A stretch of DNA of 64,000 bases from Gammaproteobacteria bacterium (GCA_030832095.1 JAURJT010000039.1:1-64000), one strand, 5' to 3'; counted from the first letter of the stretch, positions 8,991 through 18,297 are shown. The notes: generated by a model from the letters alone, not told the origin. Made by a program: numbers and translations.

Positions 8991-9190
8991 GATATCTCCC
9001 CGTGTCTAAGACGTTTGTTACGTTTTCAAAAATTTTTTCTATAAATTAATTTTTTGAATATCACATGACAGTGACTGCTGTTGACTGTCGAGTACATGAT
9101 GCTGCTGCGAAGATCCGTTACGACAAGGCAGCGTAGCTTAGTTCACTGTGGCTGTCTACGAATGGTTTTGGCTAGTCAAGTGTTTGTATT

Positions 9191-9871
9191 TCAGCCATTG
9201 ATCTCAAAACGTACGGCAAATTCAACCCAACTGGCTAAGCTTTGTTGTTCGTTTTTTGCAGGGATAAACCGCCATTGTTGCACTGCACGCAAAGCGGCTT
9301 CATCAAAAAGACGATAACCACTGCCTTTTGCCAGTTCGATCTCTTGTGGCCGCCCAGAATCGTCAACCCAGACTCTTAACCATACAACCCCAGACACGCC
9401 AAGATCGCGCAAGGCTAAGGGGTAAGCGGGCTTTGGGCTATATGCATGGTCGGGGCGCGCAGTTTGTAGCGGTTGGGCAGCGAGCTGATGCGTCGCAGAT
9501 ACCGAGCGCACTGCTGGCTGCGTAGAGGTTCGAGTCGGCCGCACCGACCCAACGCGCTGCACTGTTGACTTGGTTCGCGCGGACTCTGTTTCTACGCTCT
9601 CTCGAACAATTTCTGACGGGGTTGCATCCGCCTGTTGTAACTCCGTCATGGCATATTGCTCAAATGACAGCTCGAGATAGTCAATGCCGTGATGAGTCCC
9701 GCTCGTAGTCGCACCAGGAGCTGTCTGATCCAAGCTATTGGCATTCAAGTAAAACGAGCCATGACTGTGCAAGTGATACAACACGACACACATGAGCAAG
9801 ACACCATGCAATAAGGCTGACTGTAGCCATTGCCTTGGTAGTGGTTTGCTAGTGCGCTTGAACGAACTCAT
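9191..9871 (-). CDS. tonB: TonB-family energy transducer of the heme operon
   Basis: A 226-residue protein from ATG 9871 (a GTG at 9883 is possible). One N-terminal membrane helix (about residues 18-35, S-A-L-L-H-G-V-L-L-M-C-V-V-L) anchors it in the inner membrane. The last 80 residues form the TonB C-terminal domain (P-A-Y-P-L-A-L-R-D-L-G-V-S-G-V-V-W-L and F-D-E-A-A-L-R-A-V-Q-Q-W-R-F). The linker is short and lacks the usual proline-rich repeats. It is the last gene of the heme operon and abuts the ATPase stop, so it probably powers the heme receptor encoded at the operon's start. ExbB/ExbD are not in this window. Confidence 0.85.
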   Translation of the reverse strand: MSSFKRTSKPLPRQWLQSALLHGVLLMCVVLYHLHSHGSFYLNANSLDQTAPGATTSGTHHGIDYLELSFEQYAMTELQQADATPSEIVRESVETESARTKSTVQRVGSVRPTRTSTQPAVRSVSATHQLAAQPLQTARPDHAYSPKPAYPLALRDLGVSGVVWLRVWVDDSGRPQEIELAKGSGYRLFDEAALRAVQQWRFIPAKNEQQSLASWVEFAVRFEING

Positions 9872-10683
9872 GCTGGCGGGCACCGTCTAGAGACCGGGGA
9901 TACAACAAAGGCATTGTCTGTTGCCTGCAAGCACTCTAGTGCCAAGCCATACAGCGCCTCAATGACTGGCACCGCTTGCTGATTGCTCGCAACGTCTGCA
10001 AAGAGCTGACTCTCTTTAATCAAAACTAAACGATCAAACGCCCTCAAGGCATGATTCACATCATGTAAGACAGCCACGACTGCATGCTGACGCTCAGTGG
10101 CAAAGGCGTCGAGCGCTTGCAAAATATGCTCTTGTAAGCCTAAATCAAGTGCCGCAAAAGGCTCATCGACCAGAATCAAGCCTTCTCTAACATCCCACAG
10201 TTGAGCAAAAACCCGTGCCAAATGAACACGCGCATATTCGCCGCCTGATAAAGTGTCACAACGGCGTGCCAACAGGTGCTCGGCGCGCGCCAGCCGAGCA
10301 GCGTGCAAGACAATCTCAGAGACAAAGGGGTCGCGTCTGCGGGCAACGCGCCCAAGCGCGATCACCAACTTAACCTCTAAGCCAAAGGCAACTTGGCAGT
10401 TCTGTGGCATCACCGCCCGCTGCTGACTCAGTTCGACAAGCGACCAACTCGGCCCCGCGCGTCCCTTGAACTGCACCTCACCCTTCGCGGGATTTGAGTC
10501 TAATGCCATCAGGCGCAAGAGTGTAGTTTTGCCGGCACCGCTTGGGCCTAAGATGGCCAAGCGCTCGCCTGCTGACAAGCACAGCGTAAAGGGTTTAGGC
10601 ACTTGCGACGCTTCGCGAACTGAACCGTGACTTAGATGAACGTGATTAAGTTCTAGCAAGGTTGCTGTGAGTTCGGTACTCAT
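9868..10683 (-). CDS. hmuV: heme ABC transporter ATP-binding protein HmuV
   Basis: A 271-residue ABC ATPase that drives heme import from periplasm to cytoplasm. Walker A G-P-S-G-A-G-K-T-T (about residues 47-55), signature L-S-G-G-E-Y-A-R, Walker B L-I-L-V-D-E-P and the switch histidine in V-L-H-D-V-N are all intact. Order in the operon (receptor, hmuS, hmuT, hmuU, hmuV) matches Bordetella bhuRSTUV. It starts 11 bases after the permease stop and its end overlaps the tonB-like start by a few bases, consistent with translational coupling. Confidence 0.93.
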   Translation of the reverse strand: MSTELTATLLELNHVHLSHGSVREASQVPKPFTLCLSAGERLAILGPSGAGKTTLLRLMALDSNPAKGEVQFKGRAGPSWSLVELSQQRAVMPQNCQVAFGLEVKLVIALGRVARRRDPFVSEIVLHAARLARAEHLLARRCDTLSGGEYARVHLARVFAQLWDVREGLILVDEPFAALDLGLQEHILQALDAFATERQHAVVAVLHDVNHALRAFDRLVLIKESQLFADVASNQQAVPVIEALYGLALECLQATDNAFVVSPVSRRCPPA

Positions 10684-10694
10684 GAGTTCTTGGC

Positions 10695-11756
10695 CTATGC
10701 AGTCTGACCGCGCGCCTGGCGCACGAGTAGAAAAAAGAATGGCCCACCCACCAGCGCCGTGAAAATCCCAACAGGAATCTCAGCAGGTACCGCAACCGTA
10801 CGCGCAAGAGTGTCTGCCACAAGCAATAACAACCCGCCCAACAGCGTAGCCAAAGGTAAAACCTGACGTTGATCAGGGCCAACCCACAACCTGACTAAAT
10901 GCGGAGCGATTAAGCCAACAAAACTGATCATGCCGCAAAACGCGACCGCCAGCCCTGCCAGCAACGCCACCCAGACGATGATTTGCTTTCGTAAGCCATG
11001 CACGTCAACCCCAATGTGCCGGGCCGCAGCTTCACCTAGCGCCAGCGCATTTAACGTTTGCATCGAACGCGTTAGACGGCAATATCCTGTGGCAAGTAGG
11101 CCGGCAAATAACCCAACCCACAACCACTGCGCCCCCGCCAACGAACCAAGTGTCCAGAATGACAGGCTTCGCAGTTGTTCGTCGTCAGCCAGATAGGTAC
11201 ACAGACCGATCACCGCACCGGCCAAGGCGTTCATGGCAATGCCCGTAAGCAGCAACGCGGCAATTGACCCCGGTGCAATCCGGCGAGCCATATTATCAAG
11301 CGAGAAGCACACCACAAGCGCTCCGATAAAAGCCGCAAGCGGTAGCAACCAGGCGCGCGCTTGCGGGTGGATAGCTGCTGCCAAGTCACCAAGCATCACA
11401 ATGGTCAGTGCGGCAGCGCAGGCAGCACCCGCGCTCACGCCTAGCAAACCCGGCTCTGCAAGTGGATTACGAAATAGACTTTGAGTCAGAGCACCGCTGA
11501 GGCCAAGACTGGCGCCCACCAACACCGAGAGCAACAGGCGCGGCAAACGAAGATTGAATAACACATGAGAACCCGCAGAAAGTGTCTGAATAGAATCGCC
11601 AACTGCAGACCATTCGAACAATTTAGGCATCGCAAGCCAATCCGACGTATGTACAGGCACCGCGCCAACCTGCACGGCCAGTGCAAGCATCATTAAAAGC
11701 GAAACGCCAAGCCACCAACTGGGTTGTGCTCTGAGCACAGCACGAACAATGCTCAT
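10695..11756 (-). CDS. hmuU: heme ABC transporter permease HmuU (FecCD family)
   Basis: A 353-residue polytopic protein with about ten hydrophobic helices and the FecCD-family motifs R-L-P-R-L-L-L-S-V-L-V-G-A-S-L-G-L-S-G near the N-terminus and the G-L-I-A-P-H-L-V-R cytoplasmic-loop motif that contacts the ATPase near residues 278-286. It forms the inner-membrane heme channel with HmuT outside and HmuV inside. It overlaps the hmuT stop by four bases (ATGA type), so the two are translationally coupled. Confidence 0.93.
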   Translation of the reverse strand: MSIVRAVLRAQPSWWLGVSLLMMLALAVQVGAVPVHTSDWLAMPKLFEWSAVGDSIQTLSAGSHVLFNLRLPRLLLSVLVGASLGLSGALTQSLFRNPLAEPGLLGVSAGAACAAALTIVMLGDLAAAIHPQARAWLLPLAAFIGALVVCFSLDNMARRIAPGSIAALLLTGIAMNALAGAVIGLCTYLADDEQLRSLSFWTLGSLAGAQWLWVGLFAGLLATGYCRLTRSMQTLNALALGEAAARHIGVDVHGLRKQIIVWVALLAGLAVAFCGMISFVGLIAPHLVRLWVGPDQRQVLPLATLLGGLLLLVADTLARTVAVPAEIPVGIFTALVGGPFFFLLVRQARGQTA

Positions 11757-12661
11757 ACCGCGTACAAGGCTTGATGCAGAGCAAGAACTGCCTCAGGCAT
11801 ACGTGGGCCAAAGCCCAACAAACGTAAAGCGTCCATCGCGATCACAGCCCGCGAACGACCCGCTGGCGTGTGCTCGAGCCCTGGCAGTTTGAATAGCGCC
11901 TCAAGGCCGCCAGCAGCTTGTAAGCGCTGCTCAGTCACCAACAGGCAATCGGGCTGTGCTGCGATCAATCCCTCGGGTGTTAAGGGCTTGTACCCCTTGA
12001 AGCCTTGCACAGCATTGGTTGCACCCGCGTAAGACAACATTGCCTGTGCCGCAGTCATAGCCCCCGCCACCAACATTTGAGCGGGCGAATGAGCCAAGAC
12101 AAACATGACGCGCACAGGCCTAGCGAGTGACTGAGCCGTTTGCGCGTTAACTTGCCGGCGTACGAGTTGCCAAGTCGTATCAAGCTGCTCAAGCACGAGC
12201 TGAGCCGTCTCGTTTCGCTCGACTACTCGAGCAACGCCAAGCACCCGCTGCCGCAAGCCAACGTATCGATGCTTAGCCGGCAGCGTCGTAATACGCAGCC
12301 CCGCAGCAGCGATTTGCTTAAGCACCGCCGGGGGCCCCGCTTCTTCTGTTGCGAGAATATGCGAAGGCCTCAACGACAAAACACCCTCAGCTGACAATTG
12401 TCGCGCGTAGCCCACGTTTGGATAGCCTAGGGCGCGAGGTGGATAAATTGAAGTTGAGTCAACACCTACCAGATCGTTGTCCGCTTCAAGCGTAAACAAA
12501 ATTTCGGTTAATGCGCCCCCGATAGATACCACTCGTTTACGCGGCGACGCGCGCACTATTGACGGGCACGCCGAGATAGCAGCTACGGCGCACCCAGCAA
12601 GATAGCCTAGAGCCTGACGGCGCGACAACAGACCTGAACATTGCGAAGCGTTCGAGATCAT
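11753..12661 (-). CDS. hmuT: periplasmic heme-binding protein HmuT
   Basis: A 302-residue class III binding protein. An S-R-R-Q-A-L-G-Y-L twin-arginine-like start (residues 13-21) leads into a hydrophobic stretch, so export may be by Tat or Sec. The mature part begins with R-V-V-S-I-G-G-A-L-T-E-I and carries Y85 in N-V-G-Y-A-R-Q-L-S-A-E-G, the conserved heme-ligating tyrosine region of HmuT/ShuT. It hands heme from the outer-membrane receptor to HmuUV. It starts four bases after the hmuS stop. Confidence 0.92.
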   Translation of the reverse strand: MISNASQCSGLLSRRQALGYLAGCAVAAISACPSIVRASPRKRVVSIGGALTEILFTLEADNDLVGVDSTSIYPPRALGYPNVGYARQLSAEGVLSLRPSHILATEEAGPPAVLKQIAAAGLRITTLPAKHRYVGLRQRVLGVARVVERNETAQLVLEQLDTTWQLVRRQVNAQTAQSLARPVRVMFVLAHSPAQMLVAGAMTAAQAMLSYAGATNAVQGFKGYKPLTPEGLIAAQPDCLLVTEQRLQAAGGLEALFKLPGLEHTPAGRSRAVIAMDALRLLGFGPRMPEAVLALHQALYAV

Positions 12662-12665
12662 GCCA

Positions 12666-13826
12666 CTACGCCGCGCAAGCTTGTTGGGTTTCTTGAATCT
12701 CGTCTAAAAGATCTCGCCACGCAGAGAGCTCTTGCTGCCCTGGTTTACGTAAACCAAACAACATCGCGATCGCATCACCCTGCGCATCGAATATCTCAAA
12801 AGAGGTAACCAAGCCATCAACGGTCGGTTTTTTAACGATCCAGGCGCTATCAATGTGGTCGATGCGCAGATGTAGATTGAAAGTCTCGTCCAACACATTG
12901 AGCCATGGCCTTGAATACGAGACTTTTTGAATCGCTCCGGAATGAATCTGGAGCATGCCGTGATTACCGACAAACACCATGAGTGGGATTTCGCGGGCGG
13001 CTGCAGCCGTCAACACCCTAAGAACTTCAGCGCAATGTACCCGCTGAACGAACTTAGGCTGCGCAAGCCGCAATGCCTGCACACGCGAGACGCCATGAGA
13101 TTTCAATAATGCAAAAAAATCGTGTGTATCACGTAGAGCGGCCCAAGCTTGATGCAGAGCCTGAACATCGATTTGCTGGTCGGGTTGCTCGGGTGACTTA
13201 GGTACAGGATTTTCGGTGTAAAGACCGGTTTGTTGTGAGCCATCTGCAAAGTGCTTCGCGAGTCTTTGATAGGCTTGGACATCACTGTTTTCGCGCAAGA
13301 AAATTTTATGAATGGCGACGCCAGACATATCAAAAAATTGAAAGCTATGTTGTCGTCCACGAGTGGTCATTTCAGACACTGCGAACCCGTGCGTCCATTT
13401 GGCATAAAAAGCGCGTAAATCGATATTGGCTGACGCCATCACGCCCACTCGTTCAGTCAACGTGGCGTTTTGATAAATACCAATTTTTTCGTGTACGCAC
13501 GACGCGTTTCGGGTCAGCGCCATGACTTCACCGATCGGTTCTAGTAACCCCATCAGCGCGTGCCAGTCTGGGCGTAAACGCAACGCACTTAGGTCTTCTA
13601 CCGCGGATATTTCAGCTGACTCACTTTTAGGCGGAGTGCCAGTTAAGTCAACGCCACTGACGTCGGGTTGGCTCAAAGCGCGCCAGAAGGTATCTTGATT
13701 GATATGCGCTGCGATCAATTCACCCTCTGACAAATTGAGCCGTTGCGCCGCATCGAGTTGACGGATGAACCCTTGATTTTTTAAACGAGAAAAAGCCTGA
13801 GGGATCGTTTGAACAGGACCTTGCAT
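12666..13826 (-). CDS. hmuS: cytoplasmic heme-handling protein HmuS
   Basis: A 386-residue two-repeat ChuS/HmuS-type protein that binds or breaks down heme after import. The frame is open to 13913, but ATG 13824-13826 (protein start M-Q-G-P-V-Q-T-I-P-Q-A-F) has a clear GGAGA ribosome site and avoids a 62-base overlap with the receptor gene, so I use it. The two homologous halves are visible: F-F-D-M-S-G-V-A-I-H-K in the first and S-F-E-I-F-D-A-Q-G-D-A-I in the second. It lies directly after the receptor gene, as in other heme operons. Confidence 0.92.
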   Translation of the reverse strand: MQGPVQTIPQAFSRLKNQGFIRQLDAAQRLNLSEGELIAAHINQDTFWRALSQPDVSGVDLTGTPPKSESAEISAVEDLSALRLRPDWHALMGLLEPIGEVMALTRNASCVHEKIGIYQNATLTERVGVMASANIDLRAFYAKWTHGFAVSEMTTRGRQHSFQFFDMSGVAIHKIFLRENSDVQAYQRLAKHFADGSQQTGLYTENPVPKSPEQPDQQIDVQALHQAWAALRDTHDFFALLKSHGVSRVQALRLAQPKFVQRVHCAEVLRVLTAAAAREIPLMVFVGNHGMLQIHSGAIQKVSYSRPWLNVLDETFNLHLRIDHIDSAWIVKKPTVDGLVTSFEIFDAQGDAIAMLFGLRKPGQQELSAWRDLLDEIQETQQACAA

Positions 13827-13851
13827 AAGAGTCTCCGGGAAGTCAAAAATT

Positions 13852-16065
13852 TTAGAAGTCGTAGCGCAGGGACACTTGAACTGTGCGCCCAGCAGCGGTA
13901 TACGCATCGGCAATACGGCTGTTTTCAGTCAGGCCGCTAACATCTGACCAACGCCAGTACTTCGTATCGAGGGCGTTATTCAAGTTGGCGTTCAGGGTCA
14001 GATTGGTAGACGGTTTCCAGTACACGCCAAGGTCAAGCACTGTGTAATCAGGCGAAGCAAACTGAGAGGTTCTGCCTGGTGCAATACGACTGGGATCTTT
14101 TGCCGCGCTATAAAGCACGGTCGCTTGACCACCCCACTCACTTGCGTCGTACTGCAAACCGAACATTGCTTTGAAGGGCTGCACTGAATTGATTGGGGCG
14201 CTGACTCCATTGATTTGGCTATCCCCTTTCAAGTACGCTCCGCCCGTTTGGACTGTCCACCTTTGTCCAACTTTCAGTTCAAACTGAGCGACAACCCCTT
14301 GAATCTTGGCCTTGGTTAAATTGACGTATTGATAAATCGTGGGATTTGAGGGTCGGCCACCGCCACCGATGACTTCTTGACTAATGAAGTTTTGATAGCG
14401 GTTTTCAAAGCCTGCCAACGAATAACGCAGCCCATGAGACTTTCCTCGGAATCCAATTTCTAAACTGTCTGCATACTCTGGTTTGAGCGCAGGATTACCG
14501 ACACTGGTATAGCCCGAGGCCAGATTCGCAAATCCGTTATTGACTTGCTCTGGCGTGGGGGCACGAAAGCCACGCGCTAGTTGCGCGTAAGGCGCAAAAC
14601 CAGATGCGAGTCGCCAGACCGCACCAATACGCGGCGTCACTGCCTGACCTGAGAGGCTAGCGAGCGCTCGATTCTCGTAGCCCTTGGACGATGGATCGAT
14701 GGCATAACGATCAAAGCGTAAGCCTGGAATCACACTCACGGCACCTAGTTCGATCTCACTTTGAAAAAAGGCCCCGCCTAAGTTGTAGGTCGTGTCGGGA
14801 AATGGTCGTGAGGGAAACTTGCTACCGTACGGTGGAAAAGTGCCATCGCGCATGGCGCTGATATGCGCCTGACTCAGATCCAACCCGTAAGAGAGACGCT
14901 GATTCACCCAGCCAGTCAGATTCGTTTGAAACTGCGTGGCTACGCCAACGACGTGGGTGCGAAAGGTGTTGTCTCGGATACGCTCGGGTGCACGATTACG
15001 TTGCTCAGTTGCGTATTGATTCACCTTTGCGTCTTGCCAGTACAGACGCGTCTCGGCGCTTTGAATCCACGTAGCGTTTACATCGTTGTAGCGATGTTCG
15101 AGCGAAAGTCGATCGCGCTCGATCGTGTCTTGTGTTGTGAGACCTGTGAGACCCCGAACAGGTACGGGTGCCGCGGCCCGGGCTGAGAACACCTGGGTGT
15201 GTTGGCTTCGGCGTTGCGACTCAATCGTTAACCCAAGTTGCTGTGCGGCATCAATCGTAAGAATGGCTTTGCCAAGCAAATAACGGTTGTTGTAATCAAC
15301 GGGATTAGGTGTCGTGCGATCGACACTTTTGGTGTCGTTGTTGGCTTTGTTATCGGTTTCGTGACCCTGACGATAACTGCCTAGTACCAGCGCTTGCCAC
15401 TTTTCATTTTTACCCGCAACCGCCAAGGCGCCTGAACCGGCCTGATCAATGCTGGCGTATCCCAAGCGAGCAAAGCCGCCAACGTTTTGGCCTCGCGTGA
15501 GCAAGTCACTGGGGTCGAGTGTTTTAAACGTCACGGCACCAGCCAAACCGTCACTACCGTATTGCGTGGAAGCGGGGCCTCGCAAGACCTCGACACTTTT
15601 TAGCCCATCGATATCTAAGAAATCACCACGCCCAGTCGAAAACGGACCAAAGCTGAAACCATTGGGGATACGGATGCCATCGACCAGCATCAGCACTTGG
15701 TTGCCACCTAGCCCGCGAATGTTGACGCCCTCTTGACCACCCCGGCCAGTTGGTGCACCGCCCACGCCAAAGCGCGTGGGACCTACGGGTACGGTGACAT
15801 CAAGCTCATTGCGAAAGACCTCTTTTAAACTGCGGGCACCTTCTTTTTGAATCGTTGCGCCGGTGATCACCGAGACGCTACTAGGAACGTCATCAACCTT
15901 TCGGGCGCTACGCGTTGCGCTGACCGTGATATCACTCAACTGGCTAGGGTCGACGACCTGGTTGTTTGCGACAACCTTGGGAGACGCAGTTTGAGCAACG
16001 GCTTGTTGAGCGAATGCTGGAAGTGTGAGGCTTAAAGCGATGGCAATATTTGCTTTGCGCAGCAT
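13852..16065 (-). CDS. hmuR: TonB-dependent outer-membrane heme receptor
   Basis: A 737-residue receptor: signal peptide (1-24), TonB box near D-I-T-V-S-A-T-R (about 44-51), plug (to about 185, with G-V-N-I-R-G-L-G-G-N-Q and V-L-R-G-P-A-S-T-Q-Y-G-S-D-G-L), and a 22-strand barrel ending Q-V-S-L-R-Y-D-F. The heme-receptor F-R-A-P box and the N-P-A-L-K-P-E box are present, but no histidine lies between them, where many heme receptors place a heme ligand. Heme specificity is therefore inferred mainly from the operon. It follows hemP by 86 bases. Confidence 0.9.
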   Translation of the reverse strand: MLRKANIAIALSLTLPAFAQQAVAQTASPKVVANNQVVDPSQLSDITVSATRSARKVDDVPSSVSVITGATIQKEGARSLKEVFRNELDVTVPVGPTRFGVGGAPTGRGGQEGVNIRGLGGNQVLMLVDGIRIPNGFSFGPFSTGRGDFLDIDGLKSVEVLRGPASTQYGSDGLAGAVTFKTLDPSDLLTRGQNVGGFARLGYASIDQAGSGALAVAGKNEKWQALVLGSYRQGHETDNKANNDTKSVDRTTPNPVDYNNRYLLGKAILTIDAAQQLGLTIESQRRSQHTQVFSARAAAPVPVRGLTGLTTQDTIERDRLSLEHRYNDVNATWIQSAETRLYWQDAKVNQYATEQRNRAPERIRDNTFRTHVVGVATQFQTNLTGWVNQRLSYGLDLSQAHISAMRDGTFPPYGSKFPSRPFPDTTYNLGGAFFQSEIELGAVSVIPGLRFDRYAIDPSSKGYENRALASLSGQAVTPRIGAVWRLASGFAPYAQLARGFRAPTPEQVNNGFANLASGYTSVGNPALKPEYADSLEIGFRGKSHGLRYSLAGFENRYQNFISQEVIGGGGRPSNPTIYQYVNLTKAKIQGVVAQFELKVGQRWTVQTGGAYLKGDSQINGVSAPINSVQPFKAMFGLQYDASEWGGQATVLYSAAKDPSRIAPGRTSQFASPDYTVLDLGVYWKPSTNLTLNANLNNALDTKYWRWSDVSGLTENSRIADAYTAAGRTVQVSLRYDF

Positions 16066-16151
16066 AGGTGTCCTAAAGTGACTTAGGCACTGGCTGGCTT
16101 AGGCTGGCTTGTGCGATGAAAAAGTTGCCGCACGTAGCGGCGATGAAACAC

Positions 16152-16379
16152 TTACTTTGTGAGGATCAACTTACCGAGTGCTGTTTGCCGAAGTCGGTAC
16201 AAATCACCGCGATGCTCAATCTCAATTTCTTTTGCAGATCGAAACAGCCACGCACTGGACAAACGAATTAAGCCGCCAGCCCCCGCTGCGAGAGACGCCT
16301 GAGCGCCTTGTATTGAGGCTTTTTTTTCACCGTTCAAAGGGGTGAGGTGGGCGTGTTGCGTTGGCGGTAAGTGATCCAT
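16152..16379 (-). CDS. hemP: hemin uptake protein HemP
   Basis: A 75-residue protein whose last 25 residues (I-E-H-R-G-D-L-Y-R-L-R-Q-T-A-L-G-K-L-I-L) are the HemP domain. HemP is a small DNA-associated activator needed for heme receptor expression in Burkholderia, normally encoded just upstream of the receptor, as here. The N-terminal 45 residues are low-complexity. A Fur box sits immediately upstream, and the best promoter places transcription start at or next to the ATG. Confidence 0.9.
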   Translation of the reverse strand: MDHLPPTQHAHLTPLNGEKKASIQGAQASLAAGAGGLIRLSSAWLFRSAKEIEIEHRGDLYRLRQTALGKLILTK

Positions 16380-16394
16380 ATCGTTATTTTAAAC

Positions 16395-16413
16395 GATAAT
16401 GATTCTCATTTGC
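16395..16413. promoter_or_regulatory. Fur box of the heme operon
   Basis: GATAATGATTCTCATTTGC matches the 19-bp Fur consensus at about 15 positions. It lies 16-34 bases upstream of hemP and overlaps a minus-strand promoter made of TTGCAA (16415-16410), an 18-base spacer and TAAAAT (16391-16386). Iron-bound Fur would block this promoter, so the whole operon from hemP to the tonB-like gene should be iron-repressed. Confidence 0.75.
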
Positions 16414-16445
16414 AAGTGCGCCCTGCAATTGATAAATATCTTTTT

Positions 16446-17402
16446 TTACGGGCTCGCCTTGCCCGACATCCCCTGAACAATTGTCGCGACATTGAGTTCA
16501 AACATTTTTAAATACGTGTCGGCTGCCGTACCTGGCTCAGTCAAGGCATCAGCATACAAACGACCACCGACTTTAGCGCCACTGTCTTTAGCAATACGCT
16601 CGAGTACTCGGGGGTCAGAGATATTTTCAGTAAAAATCGCTGTCACCTTATTCTTTTTGATCAGATCGATGACGCGCACAACCTCTGCAGCCGTCGGCTC
16701 GCTACCGGTGGCTAGGCCTTGCAAAGGATAAAAGGTCACGCCATAAGCCGCCGCAAAATAACCAAAGGCATCGTGCGAGGTGATCACCCTGCGTCGTTCA
16801 ACCGGCACGGTAGCAATTTGAGCCTTTGTGGCCTGATCCAGTGCCCGAATACGTTTGTTATAGTCAGCAGCGCGTTGTTCAAACACCGCAGAATGCGCTG
16901 GCAACGCTGCTGCTAAGGCGATTCGGATTGTCTCAACGTAACGCTCGGCATTCGCCAAGTTTTGCCAGGCATGAGGGTCGGGCGCACCGTGCGAATGCTG
17001 ATGACCATGCCCTTTGGAAGCGCCCGCGTGATGATGGTCATCTTTCAGCTGAAGAGGGCTCTTCACCCCTTTGCTAGCAATCACAATGGGGCCGCGATAG
17101 CCAGAGGCTTTCACTAGGCGATCCAACCAACCTTCAAAACCCAGACCATTCACAAACACTAAACGCGCCGAAGCAATACGCTTAGCATCAGCAGGTGTTG
17201 GATTAAACACGTGTGAGTCGGTGTTGGGGCCAACAAGTGATGTCACCTCAATGTGCGGGCCTCCGACTTCACGCACCATATCGGCCAAGATCGAAAAACT
17301 CGCAACAACAGGCAAGGGTTGCGCCGCAAGCACTGGCGTGACCAAACAAAACACAATCCCCAGAAAAAGTTTTTGTAGACGTGCGTTGACCACGTTCAGC
17401 AT
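16446..17402 (-). CDS. znuA: zinc ABC transporter periplasmic binding protein ZnuA
   Basis: A 318-residue cluster A-I metal-binding protein. I start it at ATG 17402, which follows the permease stop by one base and has an AAAGAGG ribosome site; the frame upstream is open but lies inside the permease gene. Signal peptide about residues 1-27. Metal ligands are the histidines in D-S-H-V-F-N-P, D-P-H-A-W-Q-N and T-S-H-D-A-F-G-Y and an acidic residue in T-E-N-I-S-D-P. A His-rich loop (D-D-H-H-H-A-G ... H-G-H-Q-H-S-H-G) marks it as a zinc rather than manganese binder. Last gene of the znu operon. Confidence 0.92.
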   Translation of the reverse strand: MLNVVNARLQKLFLGIVFCLVTPVLAAQPLPVVASFSILADMVREVGGPHIEVTSLVGPNTDSHVFNPTPADAKRIASARLVFVNGLGFEGWLDRLVKASGYRGPIVIASKGVKSPLQLKDDHHHAGASKGHGHQHSHGAPDPHAWQNLANAERYVETIRIALAAALPAHSAVFEQRAADYNKRIRALDQATKAQIATVPVERRRVITSHDAFGYFAAAYGVTFYPLQGLATGSEPTAAEVVRVIDLIKKNKVTAIFTENISDPRVLERIAKDSGAKVGGRLYADALTEPGTAADTYLKMFELNVATIVQGMSGKASP

Positions 17403-17403
17403 C

Positions 17404-18297
17404 TTAAGCCTCTTTATGTTGATGAGCGGGAAACCACACCAGGCGCAGGCTCTCGCGTACACCCAGACAAAGCGAGAGCAAATACAGCCCTCCGGCAAAC
17501 AAAACAATTGCAGGACCTGGAGGTACGTTAGCGTGGTATGAAATCAACAGCCCAGCTGCTCCGCTTAATGCACCAAACCCAGCAGCCAGCAGCGCTCTGG
17601 CCACAACACCGGCACACCAAAACCGCGCAGCTGTCGCTGGCAACATCAGCAAGCCGACGGCCATGAGTGTGCCTAACGCTTGAAAGGCAGAGACCAAGGT
17701 CAACACCACCATCAACATAAAGAGTTGATGCACTAAGCCACCTCGCCCACCGACCGAGCGTAAAAAAACAGGATCGAAACACTCAACAATCAACGGGCGC
17801 CAAATGACTGCGAGCCCGAGCAGAGTCAGGCTTGACGCTCCGCCGATCAGCAACAGCGACTCGCCGTCTATTGCAAGCACACTGCCAAACAGGAAGTGAA
17901 GCAAATCGACCTTACTATCAGACGTTGCAATCAGCATCACGCCGAGTGCTAACGTAATTAAATAGAACGAGGCAAAACTAGCATCCTCTTTTTGTGCGGT
18001 CCAGCGCGTGACCCCGGCAGCAAGCAAGGCCATGAGCGCGGCTGCAACAAAACTGCCGATGGTCATCGCGGGTAACGACAGGCCAAAAAATATAAAGCCG
18101 ACCGCAGCACCTGGCAACACTGCATGCGCAATGGCATCACCCGCCAAACTCATACGCCGCAAGACGAGAATGGTACCGATCGGCCCACAAGCCAAGCCAA
18201 TGGCAAGGCAAGCCACCAGCGCGCGTCGCATAAAGTCATACTCAACGAAAGGCTGAAAGAACCACGCATACGCCAATACAAACCAATCAAACACCAT
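17404..18297 (-). CDS. znuB: zinc ABC transporter permease ZnuB
   Basis: A 297-residue inner-membrane permease of the ABC-3 family with eight or so helices. Family features include F-M-R-R-A-L-V-A-C-L near the N-terminus and G-D-A-I-A-H-A-V-L-P-G-A-A-V-G, the conserved loop that contacts the ATPase. The protein is predicted to carry zinc delivered by ZnuA. Its start overlaps the ATPase stop by one base and its end nearly touches znuA, so the three genes are tightly coupled. Confidence 0.92.
   Translation of the reverse strand: MVFDWFVLAYAWFFQPFVEYDFMRRALVACLAIGLACGPIGTILVLRRMSLAGDAIAHAVLPGAAVGFIFFGLSLPAMTIGSFVAAALMALLAAGVTRWTAQKEDASFASFYLITLALGVMLIATSDSKVDLLHFLFGSVLAIDGESLLLIGGASSLTLLGLAVIWRPLIVECFDPVFLRSVGGRGGLVHQLFMLMVVLTLVSAFQALGTLMAVGLLMLPATAARFWCAGVVARALLAAGFGALSGAAGLLISYHANVPPGPAIVLFAGGLYLLSLCLGVRESLRLVWFPAHQHKEA

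Noticed and set aside
13827-13913. N-terminal extension of HmuS
   Set aside because: It overlaps the receptor gene, lacks family similarity, and the internal ATG has a clear GGAGA ribosome site.
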